Position numbers and translations under genes: made by a program. Below, piece after piece: positions 7,543 to 15,486 of a stretch of DNA of 64,000 bases. The notes under the pieces were generated by a model, which saw nothing but the letters and a program-made list of their open reading frames with translations, was not told the DNA's origin and ran no database searches. The number at the start of each line of letters is the position of its first letter. Position 1 is the first letter of the stretch. The stretch comes from Agrobacterium sp. RAC06 (GTDB taxonomy: Bacteria; Pseudomonadota; Alphaproteobacteria; Rhizobiales; Rhizobiaceae): NCBI RefSeq assembly GCF_001713475.1, contig NZ_CP016499.1:1426001-1490000 (forward strand). Direction: 5' to 3'.

Positions 7543-8016
7543 TCAAGGCGGCCCCCGCCCCTCGGCGAGGCCAGCCACCTCCGCCATCCGCGCGGCCACC
7601 GCCGCCTCCAGCCGTGCCGCCACCTCAGCCTCGACCCGTGCCGCAATCAGCGCCTGGACCTCGCCCCGCAAAACCTCCGGATCGCGCGCCTCGATCAGCC
7701 GTTCCTCGGCATCCAGTCGGTCGCGCTCCATCTGGCGCAAAAGCGCATCGATCTTCTCCAGGGTGCGCACGATCAGCGCAATCGCATCGGTCGCCGCCTT
7801 GATGTCGGCCCGCGCCAGTTTCGCCAGCGCCTCGTCGGCCCCGTCGATCAGGCTCTCGGCCCCGGCCCTGAGGCGGCGAAACAGCTCGAACTGGGCGCGC
7901 ATCTCGGTGGTGAATTCGTTGAGCAGGGTCACCAGATCGCCCGCGCCCGCCGCCTTCACCTCGATGACATCAGGCAGCGCCTCGTCCAGACCCGCACGTC
8001 GATCCTCGCCCAGCAT
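7543..8016 (-). CDS. Hypothetical protein upstream of terminase, possible GTA g1-like
   Basis: A 157-residue, almost wholly helical protein with heptad-like stretches, such as IALIVRTLEKIDALLRQMERDRLDAEERLIEAR, and an Ala-rich C-terminal helix (EAEVAARLEAAVAARMAEVAGL). It may form a coiled coil. In gene transfer agents the gene just before the large terminase encodes the small terminase subunit; position and helical content fit, but no sequence motif proves it. The ATG at 8016 follows GGAGGGGGCC; the longer reading frame needs a GTG at 8097 and would run through the hairpin at 8037-8059. It is probably the first gene of the packaging operon. Confidence 0.65.
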   Translation of the reverse strand: MLGEDRRAGLDEALPDVIEVKAAGAGDLVTLLNEFTTEMRAQFELFRRLRAGAESLIDGADEALAKLARADIKAATDAIALIVRTLEKIDALLRQMERDRLDAEERLIEARDPEVLRGEVQALIAARVEAEVAARLEAAVAARMAEVAGLAEGRGPP

Positions 8017-8036
8017 GGCCCCCTCCGAAACGAAAG

Positions 8037-8059
8037 AAGGGCCCGCCAAGCGGACCCTT
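8037..8059 (-). terminator. Terminator-like hairpin in the leader of the packaging operon
   Basis: Read on the minus strand, AAGGGTCCGC, loop TTG, GCGGGCCCTT forms a 10-bp stem with one G-U pair, followed by CTTTCGTTTC. It lies between the promoter at 8118-8146 and the ATG at 8016, so it could act as an attenuator or a leader structure. It may instead simply end transcription from the GGDEF gene upstream. Confidence 0.55.
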
Positions 8060-8117
8060 TCCAAACCTCTCCGGATCACCTTGGCCCTCAAGGCCACAGC
8101 TTCCCGATCATGTCAAA

Positions 8118-8146
8118 ATCCTATCCGACGACCGTCACGGTGTCAA
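8118..8146 (-). promoter_or_regulatory. Sigma-70 type promoter for the packaging genes
   Basis: On the minus strand, a consensus -35 TTGACA (8146-8141), a 17-bp spacer and TAGGAT as -10 (8123-8118). The expected start near 8111 gives a leader of about 95 nt before the ATG at 8016. This is one of the best promoter matches in the window. Confidence 0.65.
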
Positions 8147-8176
8147 GGATTATTTTCCTATTTTGGTTATGACCCA

Positions 8177-8260
8177 CCTCCCCCCTTGCGGGGGAGGACG
8201 GAAAATCGAAGGCTTAGGCGAGCGCAAGCCGCCTAAACTTCAGATTTTCCAGGAGAGGGG
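8177..8260. repeat. Related short palindromic repeat, copy E
   Basis: About 84 bp, reverse orientation relative to copies A-C. It keeps the block containing GGCTTAGGCGAGCGCAAGCC and its neighbours, flanked by CCTCCCCCC and GAGAGGGG ends. It lies just after the GGDEF gene's stop codon. Confidence 0.65.
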
Positions 8261-8295
8261 CGCAGTTCCGTTGCATCTGCCTTACCGATCCCCCC

Positions 8296-9456
8296 TCACC
8301 CTGCCTTCGACCTGTTGCGCCCCGCGTTCTTCGCCTCATAGAGCGCCAGATCCGCCCGGGTGATGAGATCGCGCGCTTCCCGCACGCCGCCCTCACCCGT
8401 GCCAGCGTAACCGACGGAGACGGTGACGGTCGTAAGCCCGTCGGCGCGGGCCGGATGCGGGATCGAAAGCTCGCGCACGGTGCGGACCAGCCGGTCGGCC
8501 AGGAAGGCGCCGCCGGTCTCTTTGTCCACGGCAAAGAGCAGCGTGAACTCCTCGCCGCCATAGCGGGCGGCAAAGCCGTCGTGGCGGGCGGCGAAGGTTG
8601 CGAGCGTCGAGGCGATGCGGCGCAGGCAGTCGTCGCCGGCGACATGGCCGAAGCGGTCGTTGAAGGCCTTGAAGTGGTCGACATCGACCATCAGCAAGAG
8701 CACGTCGCTGCGCGTCTCGAGCCAGGCATGCAGCGTCTCGTCGATATGCCGGCGGTTGGCAATCCCGGTCAGCATGTCGGTCAGCGTCAGGTCGCGCAAT
8801 TGGTCGCCGCGGCGCTCGGCAATGTCGGCACGGTTTTGCGCATCGTAGCGGGCGAGATAGGTGAGACAGCGCTGTCTCTCGACATGCCAGTTGCCGTAGA
8901 GCGTGAAGAAGAGGCCGGTCACCACCTGCACGGTCAGGGGAAAGATCAGGTTCTCGTCCAGCCCCGGCTTGGCGTGGATGACAAAAAGCGCCGTCAGGCA
9001 GGTACCGGCGGTGAAGATCAGCGCAAGGCGAAAACGCAGCACCAGCAACATGTTGCCGAAGAGCAGCACGAGCGGCAGTTCACCCAGCGTATAGGTCGCA
9101 TAGCTCGATTGCGAGATGTAAACCAAATAGAGCGGCAGCAGGCTCGCGACGAACATACCGCCGAGCAAGAGCAATTCGCGGATCGCCGGCGGCACGCGGG
9201 GCACGAGATAGAAGATCACCAGCGAGCCCGGCACCAGCACCAAGAGGCGCATGGCGACCGTGAAGGGCTGGATGTCGGCCATCAGGTGCAGGCTGGTGAG
9301 ATTGTAGATGTTGTAGACGATCAGGCCGACGATGATCGCATGGCGCAGATGCCGGATGCGTTCGGCGCCGAAATCCCGTTCCTCTGCGCGTTCCACTTCG
9401 GGCGCCATGCGCAACAGCCAGTTCAACCGCCCTCTTGCGCCCGTCTCCGTCTGCAT
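8296..9456 (-). CDS. Membrane diguanylate cyclase (GGDEF)
   Basis: A 386-residue protein with about six membrane helices (residues 40-200) and a C-terminal GGDEF domain. The active loop is GGEEF, preceded by RYGGEEF, and the metal/substrate motif VDVDHFKAFNDRFGH is intact, so it should make cyclic di-GMP from two GTP. The inhibitory I-site position reads RHDG rather than RxxD, so product inhibition may be weak. The N-terminal membrane part resembles no ligand-binding domain I can name. It is a stand-alone gene with repeat copy E just downstream. Confidence 0.9.
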   Translation of the reverse strand: MQTETGARGRLNWLLRMAPEVERAEERDFGAERIRHLRHAIIVGLIVYNIYNLTSLHLMADIQPFTVAMRLLVLVPGSLVIFYLVPRVPPAIRELLLLGGMFVASLLPLYLVYISQSSYATYTLGELPLVLLFGNMLLVLRFRLALIFTAGTCLTALFVIHAKPGLDENLIFPLTVQVVTGLFFTLYGNWHVERQRCLTYLARYDAQNRADIAERRGDQLRDLTLTDMLTGIANRRHIDETLHAWLETRSDVLLLMVDVDHFKAFNDRFGHVAGDDCLRRIASTLATFAARHDGFAARYGGEEFTLLFAVDKETGGAFLADRLVRTVRELSIPHPARADGLTTVTVSVGYAGTGEGGVREARDLITRADLALYEAKNAGRNRSKAG

Positions 9457-9652
9457 GCCCCCGCCATTGCTCCCTCGCGACGCTCGAACAGCGCCGCATC
9501 GGGTTTCACCATGGCGGAAGGCGGCAAATTTTTCGCTAATTTAGAGCGCGCAAAATGAAGCTGGCCCGGTATTTTTTGGGCCGCGACCTAGCGCCGTCGC
9601 ACCAGACTTTGCCCCTGCTTGACCCCAGCTCGGGGCCGGGTTGCGCCTGCCT

Positions 9653-10003
9653 TCAGGCCTCCGGCCCGCCGAACTGCTCCCAGGCGGCCATGGCGTCGCC
9701 GGCATACATCAGCGAGGGGCCACCGCCCATATAGACGGCGAGCCCCAGCGCCTCCTCGAATTCCGCCTTTGTGCAACCAAGCTTGATCAGCGCTTCGGTG
9801 TGAAACCCAATGCAGCCGTCGCAGCGGGTGGAAATCGCAATGCCGAGCGCCACCAGTTCCTTCACCTTCTTCGACAGCGCCCCATCCTTGGTCGCCGCGC
9901 CCGCCATGGCTGAAAAGCCCTGCATCACATCGGGAATGTCCTTGCGCAGGGTCTTGATTCCGCTTGAGATATCCCGGGTGATGGCGATGTAGTCCTTGCC
10001 CAT
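9653..10003 (-). CDS. Carboxymuconolactone decarboxylase/AhpD-like protein
   Basis: A 116-residue protein of the CMD/AhpD fold. The redox motif C-D-G-C (residues 61-64) with H68 four residues on matches the AhpD-like active site, suggesting peroxide or thiol-disulfide chemistry rather than decarboxylation. KVKELVALGIAISTRCDGCIGFHTEAL is the typical core. It is probably a cytosolic trimer or hexamer, as in relatives. A perfect AT-rich dyad (10018-10043) lies right before the gene, so a dedicated repressor is likely. Confidence 0.9.
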   Translation of the reverse strand: MGKDYIAITRDISSGIKTLRKDIPDVMQGFSAMAGAATKDGALSKKVKELVALGIAISTRCDGCIGFHTEALIKLGCTKAEFEEALGLAVYMGGGPSLMYAGDAMAAWEQFGGPEA

Positions 10004-10017
10004 GGCGGCGTCTCCAT

Positions 10018-10043
10018 AATATATACGACGCTACATATATATT
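10018..10043. promoter_or_regulatory. AT-rich dyad in front of the AhpD-like gene
   Basis: Arms AATATATA (10018-10025) and TATATATT (10036-10043) with a 10-bp spacer, starting 15 bp before the ATG at 10003. The position overlaps the expected promoter and suggests a repressor operator; the regulator is not encoded next to it. Confidence 0.55.
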
Positions 10044-10072
10044 GAGGTTCGAGGAGATTGCAAGACATTCAG

Positions 10073-10128
10073 CGGGTACCGGGTACCGGGTACCGGGTAG
10101 CGGGTAGCGGGTAGCGGGTAGCGGGTAG
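10073..10128. repeat. Tandem 7-bp repeat (8 units)
   Basis: Three CGGGTAC units followed by five CGGGTAG units. Each unit differs in one base only, so the array probably grew by slippage. It lies in a gap with no gene. Confidence 0.9.
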
Positions 10129-10208
10129 AATGCAAGTCGCCTATAGGCCGATCAAGCCCTTGTCTGTTCGACCTGCCCCCTTCCAACTCTTCGCTACTCC
10201 CTCCACCC

Positions 10209-10412
10209 TCACACTTCCCGCACCGGCGTGTAACCCGCCTCACGGATCGCCTGTTCGGCAAGGACCGCATCGCCTTCGATAAAAGCCTTGCGGGCGGCGA
10301 GATCGATCGTGACCGCCTTGCCCGGCAACACCTCCGCCAAGGCCTTGACCACGGTCTTCTCGCAATGCCCGCAGGTCATGTCCTCGATCTTGAAAACCGT
10401 CTGTCCAATCAT
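10209..10412 (-). CDS. copZ: CopZ-like copper chaperone (HMA domain)
   Basis: A 67-residue heavy-metal-associated domain protein with the Cu(I)-binding motif MTCGHC at residues 11-16. Such chaperones carry Cu(I) in the cytosol to the CopA exporter or the regulator. The start at 10412 (ATG after AAAGGACAAGACC) gives the normal family length; the longer frame from 10472 would begin inside the operator. It has its own CueR-type promoter at 10471-10494, overlapping the end of cueR. It forms a copper module with cueR and copA. Confidence 0.9.
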   Translation of the reverse strand: MIGQTVFKIEDMTCGHCEKTVVKALAEVLPGKAVTIDLAARKAFIEGDAVLAEQAIREAGYTPVREV

Positions 10413-10470
10413 GGTCTTGTCCTTTCCATTTGCCGACCGCTTCAAGCCGTCGCTTCCAATCCCTTTCTGC

Positions 10471-10494
10471 ACCTTCCCATGGGGGCAAGGTCAA
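10471..10494 (-). promoter_or_regulatory. CueR-type operator/promoter of copZ
   Basis: Dyad with arms ACCTTCCC (10471-10478) and GCAAGGT (10485-10491). Read on the minus strand, a TTGACC -35 (10494-10489) leads into the dyad, with a long spacer of about 19 bp as is typical for MerR-family activation. It overlaps the last codon of cueR. Confidence 0.75.
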
Positions 10495-10940
10495 TCCCCG
10501 CAGCAGTCCCCGGCCTTGTCCTTTCCGGCGGTCTTTTGCCGCAGCGGCTTGCCCTCGAGATCGGCGAGGATCGGGCAGGTGGGTCGATCATTGCCGAGGC
10601 AGCGCTCGGCGAGATGGGCCAGCGTGTCACGCATCGCCTGCATCTCGGCGATCTTCTGTTCCAGCTCCTCGACATGGGCGAGCGCCAAGGCCTTTACCTC
10701 GGCACTTGCCCGCTCCTTGTCGTCCCAGAGTTTCAAGAGCCGTTCGGTCTCTTCAAGCGAAAAGCCGAGATTGCGCGATCGCCGCACGAAACGCAGCCGG
10801 TTGACGCTGTCGGCATCATAGACCCGGTAATTCGAGGCCGTCCGGCCCGCCGGCGCAATCAGCCCGATCTCCTCATAGTAGCGGATCATCTTGGCCGAAA
10901 CGCCCGAGGCATGCGAGGCTTCGCCGATATTCATCGTCAT
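10491..10940 (-). CDS. cueR: CueR, copper-responsive MerR-family activator
   Basis: A 149-residue MerR-family protein. The N-terminal winged helix-turn-helix (MNIGEASHASGVSAKMIRYYEEIGLI) is followed by the long dimer helix and a metal loop with C114 and C122 spaced C-x7-C (CLGNDRPTC), the arrangement used for Cu(I) by CueR. A second Cys pair near the C-terminus (GDCCGD) is a common CueR extra. It should activate copA and copZ by twisting their over-long promoter spacers. The ATG at 10940 follows AAGGAGAAACGACG; the upstream extension to 11114 is repeat DNA. Confidence 0.92.
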   Translation of the reverse strand: MTMNIGEASHASGVSAKMIRYYEEIGLIAPAGRTASNYRVYDADSVNRLRFVRRSRNLGFSLEETERLLKLWDDKERASAEVKALALAHVEELEQKIAEMQAMRDTLAHLAERCLGNDRPTCPILADLEGKPLRQKTAGKDKAGDCCGD

Positions 10941-11008
10941 CGTCGTTTCTCCTTTCGTCGCCGCCCCCACAGGGGGAGAGGCGGAAATTGCCGACCTCCG
11001 CGCACGCC

Positions 11009-11123
11009 ACCCTCCCCTTGAGGGGGAGGGTCGGAGCGAAGCTCCGGGGTGGGGTGACCCAGCGGCGCACATCAACTCACCCCACCCGCGCGTTCCGCGC
11101 GACCTCCCCCTCAAGGGGAGGTC
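11009..11123. repeat. GC-rich palindromic mosaic repeat between cueR and copA
   Basis: Two hairpin arms (CCTCCCCTTGAGGGGGAGG type) flank a stretch containing GGAGCGAAGCTCCGGGGTGG. The right arm encodes the last codons and stop of copA, so the element has grown into, or was captured by, the gene end. Similar copies occur at 33728, 55422, 58440 and 60760. Confidence 0.7.
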
Positions 11124-13720
11124 AAGAACCCCGTCACCTTCGCCGTCCGCAACCGCAATGCATTCGTCAACACAAACACGCTCGACAACCCCATGGCCGC
11201 CGCCCCCAGCATCGGCGAAAAGGTGATGCCGAGGAGCGGATAGAGCAGCCCCGCCGCCACCGGGATCAGCGCAACATTGTAGCCGAAGGCCCAGAACAGG
11301 TTCTGGCGGATATTGGCCATGACCTTGTCCGAGAGCTCGATCGCATGCAGCGCACCCATCAGGTCGCCGCCGACCAGCACGACATCGGCGCTTTCAATCG
11401 CCACGTCGGTGCCGGTGCCGATGGCAATCCCGGCATCCGCCGTGGCGAGCGCCGGCGCATCGTTGATGCCGTCGCCGACAAAGGCGACCTTACCACCCTT
11501 CGCCTGCAGCGCCTTGATCGCGCTCACCTTTCCCTCCGGCAGCACTTCCGCCACCACAGCATCGATGCCGGCCTTCCTCGCCACGGCCTCTGCCGTGCGC
11601 CTGTTGTCGCCGGTCACCATCATCAGCTTCAGACCGCGGGCCTTCAGGGCTGCAATCGCCTGTTCACTCGTCTCCTTGATCGGATCGGCGACCGCAATCG
11701 CCGCTGCCAGCTTGCCGTCGATGGCAACGTAGAGCGGGCTTGCGCCTTCATCGGCAAGACGGGTGACGGCGGCGGTGAGATCCGATGTCTCGCCCTCTGC
11801 CATCACCCCGAGCTTCACCATGAACCGGTCAGCCCCCGCTGCAATCTTCCGCCCGTCAACGATCCCGGTCACGCCAAACCCTGCCACCGCCTCGACATTC
11901 TCCACGGCAGACAGGGCGATCCCCCGCGCCTCCGCCGCCCGCACGATGGCATCCGCCAGGGGATGCTCCGAGCGCGCCTCAAGGCTTGCGGTCAGCCGCA
12001 GCACCTCGGCCTCGTCGAACCCCTCTGATGTCACGATCTCGCTCACTTCGGGCTTTCCGGCCGTGATCGTGCCGGTCTTGTCCATCACCACCCAGTCGAT
12101 GTCCGCCAGGCTCTGCAGCGCCTCCCCCTTGCGGAAGAGCACGCCGAGTTCGGCGGCGCGGCCGGTTCCGACCATGATCGAGGTGGGCGTGGCGAGCCCC
12201 ATGGCACAAGGGCAGGCGATGATCAGCACGGCCACCGCCGCCACGAGCCCGTGCGTATAGGCGGGCTCCGGCCCGAAGATCAGCCATAGGAAAAAAGTCA
12301 CAACTGCGATACCGATGACTGCGGGCACGAACCAGGCGGTCACCTCATCGACCAGTTTCTGGATCGGCAGTTTCGCCCCTTGCGCTTCCTGGACCATGCG
12401 GATGATGCGCGAGAGCATCATGTCGGCGCCAATGCCTGTCGCCTCGAAGCGGAAGGAGCCGGAACCGTTGACCGTACCGCCGATGACGGTGGCGCCCGGC
12501 CCCTTTTCGACAGGGATCGGCTCGCCCGAGATCATCGCCTCGTCAACGGCACTTGCCCCGTCGATCACCCGGCCATCGACCGGAATACGCTCGCCCGGAC
12601 GGACCACGACGGTGTCACCGAGCTTCACCTCCGACAGCGGCACGTCGCGCGTCGCCCCGTCTCGCTCGACCCGCGCAGTCTTTGCCTGGAGGCCTGCCAG
12701 CTTGCGGATCGCAGCCCCCGTCCGGCCCTTGGCGCGCGCTTCCAGCAGCCGGCCGAGCAGGATCAGCGAGACGATGACGGTCGCGGCCTCGTAATAGACA
12801 TGCCGGGCATCGACAGGCAGGATTTCAGGCGCAAAGGTGGTCACGACGGAATAGAGATAGGCGGCGCCCGTGCCGATCGCGACGAGTGCGTTCATGTCGG
12901 GCGCCAGACGCAAGAGCGCCGGAATGCCCTTCAGATAGAAGCGCCGGCCGGGGCCGACAAGCACCGCCGTCGCAAGCGCAAACTGCAGGAGATACAGACT
13001 GTTGCCGGGGAAAATCTGCATCAACACATGATGCAGCGGCGGATAAATATGCGCGCCCATTTCCATGACGAAGAGCGGCAGTGTCAGGACAAACGCGATC
13101 AGGAAATCGCGCTTCAGCCCCGATATCTCCTTCTCCCGGCGCGCCTCGCGGCTGTCGTCGGCCTGGCCTGTCGAGACCGCCGGATGCGCCGCCCCGGGAA
13201 CCTCACCGGGTCTGGCCTGGCCAGCGCCCCCCTGCCCTTGTTCGGCCGCGGCTTCATCCGTCGAAGCACCGACGAGCCTGACCGCGTAACCTGCCTTGGC
13301 CACGGCTGCGGTAAGCGCCGGCAAGGCATCGGCCCCGCCCAGCACCTTCACCACCGCCTCGCCGGTCGCCAGATTGACGCTTGCGCTCTCGACGGCGGCC
13401 ACGGATTTCAAGGCCTTCTCAACCCGCGACACGCAGGAGGCGCAGGTCATGTCCTCGACCTCCAGCACCAGCGTCTCGGCCTTGGCCTCATAGCCGGCCT
13501 TGTCGATCGCTTCGAGCAGAGCGCCTGCCGAGAAGCCCTTTCCCGGGGTCACAGACAACGTCTCGGTCGCAAAATTCACCGCGCTCGCCTCGACCCCCGG
13601 CACGGATGCCACGGCCTTTTCCACCCGCCGCACACAGGATGCGCAGGTCATGCCCTCGACAGGCAAAAGGATGGTTTCGTTCTTGTTCTTGGCCACATCT
13701 GGCTTGGACTGCATATTCAT
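11111..13720 (-). CDS. copA: CopA, Cu(I)-exporting P1B-type ATPase
   Basis: An 869-residue copper pump of the inner membrane. Two N-terminal HMA domains each carry MTCASC (about residues 24-29 and 91-96). The transmembrane metal site is CPC in [15 protein letters not shown] near 503-505; the phosphorylation site is DKTGT near 547; SGEP replaces the TGE actuator motif as usual in CopA; and SEHPLADAI carries the HP pair of the nucleotide domain. It exports Cu(I) at the cost of ATP. The ATG at 13720 follows GGAGGTGACCGCT and is preferred over 13741. A CueR operator lies just upstream, and cueR and copZ follow downstream. Confidence 0.95.
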   Translation of the reverse strand: MNMQSKPDVAKNKNETILLPVEGMTCASCVRRVEKAVASVPGVEASAVNFATETLSVTPGKGFSAGALLEAIDKAGYEAKAETLVLEVEDMTCASCVSRVEKALKSVAAVESASVNLATGEAVVKVLGGADALPALTAAVAKAGYAVRLVGASTDEAAAEQGQGGAGQARPGEVPGAAHPAVSTGQADDSREARREKEISGLKRDFLIAFVLTLPLFVMEMGAHIYPPLHHVLMQIFPGNSLYLLQFALATAVLVGPGRRFYLKGIPALLRLAPDMNALVAIGTGAAYLYSVVTTFAPEILPVDARHVYYEAATVIVSLILLGRLLEARAKGRTGAAIRKLAGLQAKTARVERDGATRDVPLSEVKLGDTVVVRPGERIPVDGRVIDGASAVDEAMISGEPIPVEKGPGATVIGGTVNGSGSFRFEATGIGADMMLSRIIRMVQEAQGAKLPIQKLVDEVTAWFVPAVIGIAVVTFFLWLIFGPEPAYTHGLVAAVAVLIIACPCAMGLATPTSIMVGTGRAAELGVLFRKGEALQSLADIDWVVMDKTGTITAGKPEVSEIVTSEGFDEAEVLRLTASLEARSEHPLADAIVRAAEARGIALSAVENVEAVAGFGVTGIVDGRKIAAGADRFMVKLGVMAEGETSDLTAAVTRLADEGASPLYVAIDGKLAAAIAVADPIKETSEQAIAALKARGLKLMMVTGDNRRTAEAVARKAGIDAVVAEVLPEGKVSAIKALQAKGGKVAFVGDGINDAPALATADAGIAIGTGTDVAIESADVVLVGGDLMGALHAIELSDKVMANIRQNLFWAFGYNVALIPVAAGLLYPLLGITFSPMLGAAAMGLSSVFVLTNALRLRTAKVTGFLTSP

Positions 13721-13747
13721 AGCGGTCACCTCCGCCACCATAGATGG

Positions 13748-13771
13748 ACCTTCCCATCATGGGAGGGTCAA
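13748..13771 (-). promoter_or_regulatory. CueR-type operator/promoter of copA
   Basis: Dyad with arms ACCTTCCC (13748-13755) and GGGAGGGT (13761-13768). On the minus strand, TTGACC (13771-13766) serves as -35 with a 19-bp spacer, the same layout as in front of copZ. Confidence 0.8.
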
Positions 13772-13786
13772 GGGCGGGGGTGCCAA

Positions 13787-14698
13787 TTAGTTCTCGAGAG
13801 CTGAAAAATCCGTGCGAAGAGACTCAATAAGGTTCTTCAAGTGAACACGTCTCTCGTCGGGCAAATGCCAGAACGGCCAAGGATCGGCTGCAATTCTTCC
13901 AATCAAGGTAACAATTTCCACCGCCATTCGCGGTAAGCCGGCCAACTCGATCGACCATCCCGCTGGCTCAAAGTGGACAAAACGATTTCGGAGTTCATGA
14001 AGCAGCTCAAAAGCACGCTTTTCGCCAGCGGAAATCTCTATTGGTTGACCCGCTCCCAACTCCGTCATCTCGTCCCTGGTTTGAACCCGAGAGAAAAGTG
14101 TCTTCATGTCAGCGAGACGGGACGACGGAAACGGATCCGAGATATTCTTTGGCTTACCAGCAATATGGCGCTCACGATCTCGCTCATGCCACTCCAGCTG
14201 TCTGTCGACGGATCTCTGATCGAGCGCACCCACGCCGGCTGTGCCGTTCAAATGACAGACTAAAGCTCCCTGTAGCGCGTTGTGAAGGCAGATGACGAGG
14301 TATTTCCAGTTTAAGGGCTTGGACTGAAGATCCTCAAGGAAGGTTTTGCAAGCTTCCAGCGATCCCAATACGTCTTCACGTTCATCGACGCGCAGCCAAA
14401 CGTCGGAACGGGCAGTTACAGACGACGGAACTTTTTGAACATCCGTGAGCTTTTCTACAGCGTCATCCTCGACATCATCGCGCAGATCCTCCAGCGCCTC
14501 GCGCACCTTGGCGCGGAACCAGGCATCATGAACAGCGGGATCCGAGAGGAGTTCGATCGGAAGAGCACCTTCATTGGCGGTGCGTGTCAGCAGAATGCGC
14601 ACGGCATCGGATACCGTCAGCCCCATGCTCTCCAGCACAGCGGCCGCGCGGTCGCGGATATCGGGATCGATGCGTGTCTGGACGAGTGCGTTGGTCAT
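13787..14698 (-). CDS. RelB/DinJ antitoxin domain fused to a putative HEPN domain
   Basis: A 303-residue protein in two parts. Residues 1-85 (MTNALVQTRIDPDIRDRAAAV...SDAVRILLTR) are a clear RelB/DinJ ribbon-helix-helix antitoxin. Residues about 98-303 form a helical domain with WKYLVICLHNALQGALVCHL near 131-150 and HELRNRFVHFEPAGWSIEL near 234-252. RNRFVH (237-242) fits the R-x4-H signature of HEPN ribonucleases, with Asn after the Arg as is common. No separate toxin gene follows. The ATG at 14698 has GGAGG 5 nt upstream; the ATG at 14770 would add 24 residues without such support. It could be a self-contained toxin-antitoxin fusion or a regulator; the HEPN call is inference from the motif. 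Confidence 0.7.
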   Translation of the reverse strand: MTNALVQTRIDPDIRDRAAAVLESMGLTVSDAVRILLTRTANEGALPIELLSDPAVHDAWFRAKVREALEDLRDDVEDDAVEKLTDVQKVPSSVTARSDVWLRVDEREDVLGSLEACKTFLEDLQSKPLNWKYLVICLHNALQGALVCHLNGTAGVGALDQRSVDRQLEWHERDRERHIAGKPKNISDPFPSSRLADMKTLFSRVQTRDEMTELGAGQPIEISAGEKRAFELLHELRNRFVHFEPAGWSIELAGLPRMAVEIVTLIGRIAADPWPFWHLPDERRVHLKNLIESLRTDFSALEN

Positions 14699-14871
14699 GC
14701 CGGCCTCCAAGAAGGCAGCGTAATTCAATTGAATGACGGCGGCAATGGACGTTCGGTGGTGCCGCGCCACACTCCCTCAAACGCGCGATCCTCGTCGCCT
14801 GCCGCGCCATCCCGTGCTTGCCGCCAAACCGCCGTTGCCTTAGGCATGAACGCATGTCCGGAGGAAACGAG

Positions 14872-15393
14872 ATGCCCGCCAGATGCAGCATCGGCGACAC
14901 GCCATTTGCCGATAAATCGCACATCCCCACCCTCTATGCAGCCGCCTTTCCGCAGGAGGATCTTGTGCCGCTGGTCGAGGCTTTGCTCGCCGATCCAACC
15001 GTCCTTTCGCTCTCAGCCCATATAGACGACAGGCTGATCGGGCACGTTCTTTTCACCCACGGAAAGCTCGAAGACCGGTCCGAGACCGTCGCCCTGCTCG
15101 GACCACTCGCCGTTCATCCCGATCATCAGCGCCAGGGGATCGGCAAGGCCTTGATCGCCGCAGGTTTGAGCCGCCTAAAGGCCACGGGTGTGGCGGAGGT
15201 GCTGGTGCTCGGCGACCCCGCCTATTACAGCCGTTCAGGTTTCAGATCTGCAAGCCATGTCATTCCACCCTATCCACTGCCCGCCGAATGGACAGAGGCC
15301 TGGCAATGGCTGAGGCTTGATGGCGGCGAGGACGATCTCGCCGGGCGGCTGCTGCTGCCGGAGGCCTGGATGCGTGCGGAATTGTGGAGCTAA
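14872..15393 (+). CDS. GNAT family N-acetyltransferase
   Basis: A 173-residue acetyl-CoA-dependent acetyltransferase. The core has LLGPLAVHPDHQRQGIGKALI, which carries the R/Q-x-x-G-x-G/A CoA-binding loop, followed by VLVLGDPAYYSRSGFRSAS, the pattern of the subgroup often annotated as predicted N-acetyltransferase YhbS. The substrate is unknown. The ATG at 14872 follows GGAGGAAACGAG; in-frame ATGs further upstream lack a site. It is divergent from the RelB-HEPN gene with a 173-bp gap. Confidence 0.88.
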   Translation: MPARCSIGDTPFADKSHIPTLYAAAFPQEDLVPLVEALLADPTVLSLSAHIDDRLIGHVLFTHGKLEDRSETVALLGPLAVHPDHQRQGIGKALIAAGLSRLKATGVAEVLVLGDPAYYSRSGFRSASHVIPPYPLPAEWTEAWQWLRLDGGEDDLAGRLLLPEAWMRAELWS

Positions 15394-15486
15394 AGGGCTT
15401 CGAGGTCCACGGGCCGCGAAGTAGCCAGCATGACGATGGTTTCCATCATCAGCATGATAAAACCTGGCCCACCGCCCGCGAGCCCC

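Noticed and set aside
6..8260. Active insertion sequence or intact prophage
   Set aside because: No transposase, integrase, tail or capsid gene is visible in the window; only packaging genes and non-coding repeats.
10073..10128. Possible CRISPR-like array
   Set aside because: Units are 7 bp with no spacers; it is a simple tandem repeat.
12380..13804. 474-codon open frame on the plus strand
   Set aside because: Antisense to copA; the product is rich in Arg, His and Gly and has no recognisable domain.
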